This document shows, one piece after another, positions 8,001 through 12,326 of a stretch of DNA of 12,326 nucleotides. Source of the DNA: Bradymonadales bacterium (GTDB lineage: Bacteria; Myxococcota; Bradymonadia; REDH01); the NCBI GenBank assembly GCA_947483645.1, contig CANKLS010000040.1:1-12326 (forward strand). The letters run 5' to 3'. The position numbers and the translations under genes were made by a program. The notes under the pieces are model-generated. The model did no database searches. It was not told where the DNA came from and saw only the letters and a program-made list of their open reading frames with translations. The number at the start of each line of letters is the position of its first letter. Positions within the stretch are counted from its first letter, which is position 1.

Positions 8001-8122
8001 TCGACAGGGATGCGGAACCAGGCCACGAGGCCCAGCACCATGATCGAGACCGTGAGCATCAAGGTCGCAACCTTCCGCTCTACCGCCATGCGGGTGAGCC
8101 GCGACTCAGAGCGGCCGGTCAT
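5027..8122 (-). CDS. RND-family efflux permease (AcrB-like inner-membrane subunit)
   Basis: This 1031-residue protein matches the size and internal duplication of AcrB-type proton-driven transporters: one membrane helix near 18-36, a periplasmic porter half, five more helices, then the same again, twelve helices in all. The first porter half has the typical RSAPRDIEQRVAEPFEAAL segment. TM4 carries GMVVDNAIVVSEQ with a single acidic residue, D404 (AcrB has two adjacent Asp). TM10 carries GVVVNNGIVLID, with N913-N914 where AcrB has Lys-Asn, so the proton relay is not laid out as in AcrB but resembles other RND subgroups. Substrate is unknown. ATG at 8122 overlaps the TolC stop by ATGA and lacks a clear Shine-Dalgarno, so translation is probably coupled. 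The stop overlaps the convergent pseudokinase stop. No adaptor gene is adjacent, which is unusual for this family. Confidence 0.95.
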   Translation of the reverse strand: MTGRSESRLTRMAVERKVATLMLTVSIMVLGLVAWFRIPVELVPSGFSPPFLYVEVPTLRSAPRDIEQRVAEPFEAALRLVKGVERVETRIGSNSAGFLVALANQTNMDVAYNEVREQLDRARVGMGDEVLAYFVWKYNPSDDPVVWLGISTEREGDQLAGRVQTSIVPQLERVEGVSRVELIGAPDDAVEVDFDLARMAGRGLTTTEAVESLRRAGFLLSAGAMETRSGRQPVRVLAELESLADLSSLPVGRSVKLGEVATVKMVNRAERMIHRVNGQEAIFVAVFKESAANAVEVSTATKRALAEVIAREPRLATLEQHVLFDQGSMIETSIGDLYGSALEGAALAILILWLFLRRAVITVVIALTIPASLLIAVTVMYFSGYSLNILSLTGLILAVGMVVDNAIVVSEQIERRISAGVPRREAVIGGASEVGLAITVSTATHVMAFVPITLMSGSQSVTFYLSQLGLPVCASIVASLFVSLIWIPWIAAHLPWAISGMPIAENKVRVEDRFAGWLEVALRHRGDVALVATLLFASVFLLGDKVQQSDQAQANIGDIRMIYAFDDNVTVNEQERVLEEAERILLASRQELGLRDVVVRMGGWMGRPQIRCFLVPPDDRKLTREGVIAALQERVPRVPGAKWSLTWDTSDGVGGIDLMIAGRQSAQLDALLPAVIERLERLPGVTSVVRRNDASSSRELQLRPDREIAATLGLPVGAVGAFVDLALRGREVGQLVGGDEPIKIYASAGAAAATSPAALDALPLPTLSGMVPLGSVTKGQVASGIGSIERVNGRTVAQLVVRTSREDIDALGKEMDRALAAFPWPEGYGPEKGSRLTGIAANNSDLFMAFLLATVFIFLLMGFLFESFVLPLAILFSVPFAFTGAIWTLYLTGTPFDVMAGIGLVILVGVVVNNGIVLIDLVAELRRGGLTRTEALVAAGRERFRPVVMTALTTIVGLIPMAFGSTAIVGIPYAPLGRSLMGGMLFSTVLTLVVVPVAYSVIDDLRLWFYRLSGLGGDEQAEGAEVSDAAG

Positions 8123-9681
8123 GGGGCCGACGCGCCCGTTGGGGCCTGAGCCTCGGCGAAGGCCGACAGCAGCCGGCCGCGCGCAGCCAGAAGTTGCAGC
8201 TGAGCAGTCTCCTCCTCGGCGGCAATCCGTCGCTCGGCAGCGCGCGACTGCTCGTGGCCCTCAAGGGCCGCGAATAGTTCGTCCATCGTGCCGTAGCCGG
8301 CCTCAAACTTTGCCTCGCGCGCGGCCACAAGTCGCGCCGTCTGCTCACTCCTGCTGACCGCCAGCGCGCGACGCGCACCCATCGTCGCGAGCCGCTCGCT
8401 ACCCACGCGCACCTCACGGCAGACCGTCACCTCCAGCGCAGCCTGCTGCGTGCGCAGCCGCTCGCCGACCAGCATCGCCTGCTCAAGCCGGGCGTCGGCG
8501 GCGACATTGTCGAGCGGCATCGTGAGCGTGAGCGCCGCGCCGTAGCCGCGGGCCTCCATCGCAGCAGCGTCGGAGAGGCTCCCGCCCCAGCCGTCGGAAG
8601 TCCCCGACGGAGAGAGAGAACCTGTGAGGTCGAGTGACGGACGGCCCTCCTCCCGTGCCGTCTCCACCGCCAGCTCCGCCTGCTGCCGGCGCATCGCAAG
8701 TTCCTGCAATCGGGGGTCAACGGCGATGGCCTCAGCGCAGAGCGCATCGGCGCCCTCGGAGGGTGGCAACCAGCTCCGGAGCGGCTCGGTCGGCACCACG
8801 ATGGCGCCCGGCGGCGCGCCGATCGCCGCAGCGAGCCCCGAACCGATCAGCGCAATCGACTCCTCCGCGGTCATCAGTGCCTCACGCAACGAGAGCTCGC
8901 GCACCTCGAACGAGGCAACCTCCACCGCCGCCAACTGGTCCGCTGTGACCAGCGCCTTGGCCATCTCCGTCAGCCGCTTGGAACGCTCCAGCGAGGCGCG
9001 GAGGTCGGCGAGCTCGCTGCTCGCTGCAACCGAGCGCGCATAGAGCGTCAGCGCCTCCAGAGAGGCCCGCGCGACCAGGCCCGACGCGCTCTTGCGACGC
9101 GCCTCCCGCTCCAGCGCTGCCTGCTTCTCTACGACCTCCGAAACACCCCTTCCCGCACCCTTGAGCAGCGGCTGCGTCAGGTTGACGCTGAGCGCAGTCG
9201 TAAACCAGGGCCCGAGCTCAATCGGACTCTTCTCCGCGCCAAAGAAGAGGCATGGGATGTAGAGCCCCTCCTCGCTGCCGGTCGAACAGGGCACAGACTG
9301 CGTACGACGGACTTGACCGAGCGTCAGCGCCATGGTGGTGCCCCAAGGCAACGCCTTCGCCAGCCCCATCGACCAGCGCCCCAGCCCGTCGCTGCTCAGT
9401 TCGCCGCGACCGCTGCCACCCGGATAAGACTCGTTCTGATCATAGCCAACGGAGGCCTGCAGACCCCATGACCAGCGCGCATCGAGGGCCCGCTCCGTTA
9501 TCTCCGCCTCGCGCACCGCAGCCATCGCCTCGGCCACCGCGGGGTTACGGGCAGACAACTCCGCAAGCAGCTCCGAACGCGTCAAACGCAGCTCCGTAAA
9601 CCCGCTCCCTTCGCCGGCCTGCGCGGCGCTGCTGAGCAGCATCAGCAGGAGCGCGACCACGATTCCCAATTGGCGCATCAT
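8119..9681 (-). CDS. TolC-family outer-membrane efflux channel
   Basis: The 520-residue protein begins with a Sec signal peptide (residues 1-22, long Leu/Val core, A-Q-A before G23), followed by two outer-membrane-efflux-protein repeats. The first helical segment has NPAVAEAMAAVREAE, and the strand region has WGTTMALTL and the frequent family motif TQPLLKGAGRGV. The second repeat carries DPRLQELAMRRQQAELAVETA and a later strand (GYGAALTLTMPL), then long helices rich in Ala, Glu and Arg. TolC proteins trimerise into an outer-membrane barrel with a periplasmic tunnel and partner with RND pumps. C132 and C144 lie in a predicted surface loop. The start is a doubled ATG (9681 and 9678) overlapping the SpoIID stop by ATGA; the stop overlaps the RND start likewise. 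This spacing argues for a coupled SpoIID-TolC-RND unit. Substrate unknown. Confidence 0.93.
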   Translation of the reverse strand: MMRQLGIVVALLLMLLSSAAQAGEGSGFTELRLTRSELLAELSARNPAVAEAMAAVREAEITERALDARWSWGLQASVGYDQNESYPGGSGRGELSSDGLGRWSMGLAKALPWGTTMALTLGQVRRTQSVPCSTGSEEGLYIPCLFFGAEKSPIELGPWFTTALSVNLTQPLLKGAGRGVSEVVEKQAALEREARRKSASGLVARASLEALTLYARSVAASSELADLRASLERSKRLTEMAKALVTADQLAAVEVASFEVRELSLREALMTAEESIALIGSGLAAAIGAPPGAIVVPTEPLRSWLPPSEGADALCAEAIAVDPRLQELAMRRQQAELAVETAREEGRPSLDLTGSLSPSGTSDGWGGSLSDAAAMEARGYGAALTLTMPLDNVAADARLEQAMLVGERLRTQQAALEVTVCREVRVGSERLATMGARRALAVSRSEQTARLVAAREAKFEAGYGTMDELFAALEGHEQSRAAERRIAAEEETAQLQLLAARGRLLSAFAEAQAPTGASAP

Positions 9682-11390
9682 TCGCCCCCCGCCGCGTAGA
9701 GGTTCCGAAGCGAAGTTCCCGGATAGTAGCGCTCAAGGATCTGCTCCGCTGTCCAGCCGCGCTGGGCCGCACCGATGGCGCCCGTCTGACACATGCCCAC
9801 GCCATGCCCGAAACCGCCGCCCCGAATCACCAGCTTCTCGACGAAGCCGCCCGCGTTCGTCGTCGGCTCCAGCACAAAGAGCGCGCTCCGCAGGCTCCCG
9901 AGCGAGCGACGGATGTTGAGCTCCCGCTCCACCACGAGGCTCCCTGCATCGCCCTCCACCTCGAGCCGCGTCGCCCGGCCGCTCCGGTCCCGCGTCGCAA
10001 CGCGGATGGAACGCACCTTGCCCACCGACTGCCGCTTCGCGACCGCCTCGGCAAGCTGCGTGGCGTTCAGCTCCACCCGCCAGCGAAAGGAGGCCTGGGC
10101 GCCGTACTCGCGGATGTTCGAAAGCACGTCGCCCGGGTCCGCGAGGAAGGCGGCAACGGCCGCGTCGCTGCCGATTCCGCCATCATACTTCGACGAGGCC
10201 TCCGCGCCATCGTAGTGGGGCTGAAGGTAGCGGAGCGGCTCACTCCCCCAGGTGGTATCGTTCCCCCCCGCAAAGCCGCCATTGTTGGCCGAGAATGAGG
10301 CACGGATGAGCGCGTCGCCGCTCGCCAACACAAGGCCGCGCGTCTGCCGCGCCGCCGCCGATGTTGTCGCCGTCTCGGCGCCGATGCCCTTGTAGACTTG
10401 GCAGCGCTGATCCGAGCAGGTCATGTAGGGGTCGGCCGTGTAGCGCGTACCGAGCGAGCCGAGCACCTCGGAGCGGGCGGCGACCGCCTGCGCGCGGAGC
10501 GCTTCGACCGGCGCGGAGACATACATCTCCGAGGGCAGCACGCCCTCCACCAGCCGCTCCAGCCCGACCTCGTTCACCAGCACAAGCTTCCCGCCCCGAT
10601 CGGCTGCAAAGATGAGCGAGCCCACGTAGCGCCTCTTCTCCTTCCCCTCGCCCTTCGTCCCGCGGTCATAAACCACATCTTCCACCGTGAAGACCGTCTC
10701 CGGGCGGCCCCGAAGCCAGGCGAGATCACGGCTGTGAACCACCACGCCACCCGGCAGCCCCGACACATCGAACCAGCCGCCTGGGTAGTCGGCCAGCTCC
10801 GAATGGACCGTCGCATCCACGCCCCGCTCCCGCGCGAGCCGCTCCGTCAGAGAGTCCGCCTCCGCCTGCGACGGGGTCCGCCCCACCGCGATCAGCAGCT
10901 TGCGGGTATCGAACCGCTGCCCATCGACCGCGAACACCGCACCTACCTGCAGCACCTCCGCGTCCCAGCCCAGCCCCTGCCACTGCGAAACAAGCCGCTC
11001 GGCACCCGCGAGCGAGTCGGCCGGGAGCTCCGAGACCACCACTGCATAACTGTAACGGCCAGGTTCTCCGCCGCGAATTCGAACCGTGAGTGTGGTGTTT
11101 GCGGGCACATCCACTGCGAGCGCACCATCACCCATCGGGTCGATCTGAATCAGCGTGTTGGCCGTCAGCCGCACCTCGGCGGCGGCATCCATTAGACCAA
11201 CGCGGATGAGAGGCTCACGGTCTGCAGAGAAACGGAGTTGCGGGCTGTAGAGGATCGCCAACCGGTCGCCGCGGGTTAGCTCTCCAGCCTGCGCCTGCGC
11301 CCAGGGCAGCAGCAGCAAGAGCGCTGCAATCAGGCTGCAGACAGCCCGCCGCCGCTCTCTCGCCAAAGCTCTCCAACCAGCCAAGAACAT
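9678..11390 (-). CDS. SpoIID/LytB-domain peptidoglycan enzyme with SPOR-like segment
   Basis: SpoIID proteins cut glycan strands that have lost their stem peptides; LytB relatives enhance amidases. I start at ATG 11390 (570 residues): AAGGTGG precedes it, a signal peptide follows at once (RERRR, Leu core, A-Q-A before G36), and it avoids a 91-bp overlap with the upstream gene. Residues 58-105 form a small beta-rich part starting EPLIRVGL. Residues about 113-199 have the SPOR pattern: YSYAVVVSEL, a helix, then RKLLIAVGRTPSQAEADSL. SPOR domains bind denuded glycan, the SpoIID substrate. The SpoIID domain runs from about 268: VEGVLPSEM with the predicted catalytic Glu at 288, ALRAQAVAARS, CSDQRCQVYKG, SANNGGF, and the C-terminal GHGVGMCQTGA near 528-538. 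It is coupled to TolC by ATGA and follows the protease gene by 32 bp. The SPOR call is by eye and less certain than the SpoIID call. Confidence 0.92.
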   Translation of the reverse strand: MFLAGWRALARERRRAVCSLIAALLLLLPWAQAQAGELTRGDRLAILYSPQLRFSADREPLIRVGLMDAAAEVRLTANTLIQIDPMGDGALAVDVPANTTLTVRIRGGEPGRYSYAVVVSELPADSLAGAERLVSQWQGLGWDAEVLQVGAVFAVDGQRFDTRKLLIAVGRTPSQAEADSLTERLARERGVDATVHSELADYPGGWFDVSGLPGGVVVHSRDLAWLRGRPETVFTVEDVVYDRGTKGEGKEKRRYVGSLIFAADRGGKLVLVNEVGLERLVEGVLPSEMYVSAPVEALRAQAVAARSEVLGSLGTRYTADPYMTCSDQRCQVYKGIGAETATTSAAARQTRGLVLASGDALIRASFSANNGGFAGGNDTTWGSEPLRYLQPHYDGAEASSKYDGGIGSDAAVAAFLADPGDVLSNIREYGAQASFRWRVELNATQLAEAVAKRQSVGKVRSIRVATRDRSGRATRLEVEGDAGSLVVERELNIRRSLGSLRSALFVLEPTTNAGGFVEKLVIRGGGFGHGVGMCQTGAIGAAQRGWTAEQILERYYPGTSLRNLYAAGGE

Positions 11391-11393
11391 CCG

Positions 11394-11400
11394 CCACCTT
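11394..11400 (-). promoter_or_regulatory. Shine-Dalgarno fixing the SpoIID start
   Basis: AAGGTGG on the minus strand lies three bases before ATG 11390 (AAGGTG lies four before). It supports this start over the longer frame that opens at 11513 inside the upstream gene. A weak stem AACGG-N6-CCGTT (11409-11424) lies between the upstream stop and this site. Confidence 0.65.
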
Positions 11401-11422
11401 GCTCGAACAACGGTACCAGCCG

Positions 11423-12326
11423 TTACGGCGCGGGACCCCGAGTGGCAAGCCGGATCGCCTTCCTCTTCCGGCGCGCCACCAGCAGCAGTCCACACAGAAG
11501 CGCCGCCTGCCAACCTCCTTGAGCTGATGTCGCGCAGCCCTGCCCTTCCCGCATGTTAGGCTTGGCCGCGGCGGTCAGCCTGCACCAGCGGCCGCGGTAA
11601 ACGCCCGCCTTCACCACATCGGTGCAGCTGCCCCCGCAGGCGAGGCTCGGACCGCACTCCTGCAGGCAGCGCCCGGCCTCACCGGCCGCCGCAGCACAGA
11701 GCCCCTCGGCGCAATCGGCATCGTCGTCACACAGCTCGCCCAAGGCGGCATCAACGACCGGCGCGTCGGGCGCGCAGAAGCCACCATCCTCCTCGTCGTC
11801 ACCGAGCGGTATGCAGCTCGCGCCCGCCTCGCAGGCCTGCCAGCTGCCGCAGCCCCAGGCCCAGCGTGCCACCCCGTCAGCCTCCACGCAGCGCAGCCCC
11901 GCAGGGCTCGGCCCCTCGCCATTGCAGAGCCCTCCCGAGCGACCGAACGAGTCCACGCAGCCCTGCGCAACAGCGGTGAAGAGGGGCGCATCAGGCCGCA
12001 CGCCATACAGGCCACAGAGCGCCGCAAAGTCGCCCGCTGCAGGGCTTCCGAACCGGTGGCTCTGCGCTGCACTCACCACCCCGTACATCGCCTGTCCGCC
12101 GTCCTCAAAGCCATCATCAAGCCCCAGCGTATGACCGAGCTCATGCAGCAGCAGGCCCCGCTGCGAAAACGAGGCGCTCAGACAGTTGTCGTTCCATCGC
12201 TCAGCCGGGCCAAACAGCTCGATGTCCGACTCCACGATGAAACCCTCCGCATCACACCGGTTGCAGGTGGCTGCGATCACCGACTCCGCATCGCCCGTCT
12301 CCGGCGCAGACTCCACGAAGACCACC
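11423..12326 (-). CDS. Metzincin-like secreted metalloprotease, Cys-rich, MYXO-CTERM-like anchor (partial)
   Basis: Only the last 300 residues are visible; the frame is open to the right edge, so the signal peptide and first part of the catalytic domain are missing. LLLHELGHTLGLDDG (HELGH at 12145-12131) is the zinc motif HExxHxxGxxD of metzincins, with Asp as third ligand where matrixins have His. About 15 residues later GQAMYGVV supplies a plausible Met-turn (12088-12086), so catalysis looks intact. The rest is a disulfide-rich stalk, with about 21 Cys in the visible part, including CDDDADCAEGLC, a pattern common in exported myxobacterial proteins. The end, GCATSAQGGWQAALLCGLLLVARRKRK, is split here as GC, a short hydrophobic helix and a basic cluster, as in MYXO-CTERM surface-sorting signals, though 11 residues follow the basic cluster. 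It lies 32 bp before the SpoIID gene, so they may be co-transcribed. Substrate unknown. Confidence 0.75.
   Translation of the reverse strand, partial: VVFVESAPETGDAESVIAATCNRCDAEGFIVESDIELFGPAERWNDNCLSASFSQRGLLLHELGHTLGLDDGFEDGGQAMYGVVSAAQSHRFGSPAAGDFAALCGLYGVRPDAPLFTAVAQGCVDSFGRSGGLCNGEGPSPAGLRCVEADGVARWAWGCGSWQACEAGASCIPLGDDEEDGGFCAPDAPVVDAALGELCDDDADCAEGLCAAAAGEAGRCLQECGPSLACGGSCTDVVKAGVYRGRWCRLTAAAKPNMREGQGCATSAQGGWQAALLCGLLLVARRKRKAIRLATRGPAP

Noticed and set aside
11409..11424. Stem AACGG-N6-CCGTT as a terminator between protease and SpoIID genes
   Set aside because: The stem is only 5 bp, has no T tract after it, and lies just upstream of a strong Shine-Dalgarno, so termination here is unlikely.
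11391..11513. Longer SpoIID start at 11513
   Set aside because: It would overlap the protease gene by 91 bp and put 41 non-signal residues before the signal peptide. ATG 11390 has an AAGGTGG just upstream.

Overview
The window looks like a dense, GC-rich chromosomal segment from a deltaproteobacterium-type Gram-negative, most likely Myxococcota or a relative. The clues are a MYXO-CTERM-like tail (Cys, short hydrophobic helix, Arg/Lys cluster) on a cysteine-rich secreted metalloprotease, a membrane protein pairing a kinase fold with PEGA domains, and strong Ala/Pro and G+C bias. The phylum is inferred from protein style; there is no rRNA or marker phylogeny here. I see no tRNA, rRNA, CRISPR array or insertion sequence, and no gene-free stretch longer than about 100 bp.

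Region A (1-2858, minus strand) reads as one operon: a class V PLP aminotransferase (1647-2858), then purA for adenylosuccinate synthetase (340-1638) after 8 bp, then after 49 bp a secreted protein of unknown function (1-290, running off the left edge). The secreted protein is built on a perfectly phased 18-bp / 6-residue Ala-Pro-Ala-Pro-Val-Ala repeat. It has a clear signal peptide and Shine-Dalgarno sequence.

Region B (2859-2951) is a 93-bp divergent intergenic region with two overlapping inverted repeats, a consensus TTGACA hexamer facing the aminotransferase and a nine-base G run. It serves region A on one side and region C on the other.

Region C (2952-5030, plus strand) is one gene: a predicted inner-membrane pseudokinase with two extracytoplasmic PEGA domains. 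The Lys, catalytic-loop Asp and DFG positions all appear substituted. It converges on region D so tightly that the two stop codons share one CTAG.

Region D (5027-12326, minus strand) is a tightly packed cell-envelope cluster. In transcription order it holds a metzincin-like protease with a MYXO-CTERM-like anchor (runs off the right edge), a SpoIID/LytB peptidoglycan glycan-strand enzyme with a SPOR-like segment, a TolC-family outer-membrane channel and an RND inner-membrane transporter. SpoIID/TolC and TolC/RND each overlap by ATGA, suggesting translational coupling. No periplasmic adaptor (HlyD/AcrA type) is present where tripartite RND operons normally have one. This coupling of a peptidoglycan-cutting enzyme to an adaptor-less RND-TolC pair is the best candidate for something undescribed in the window.
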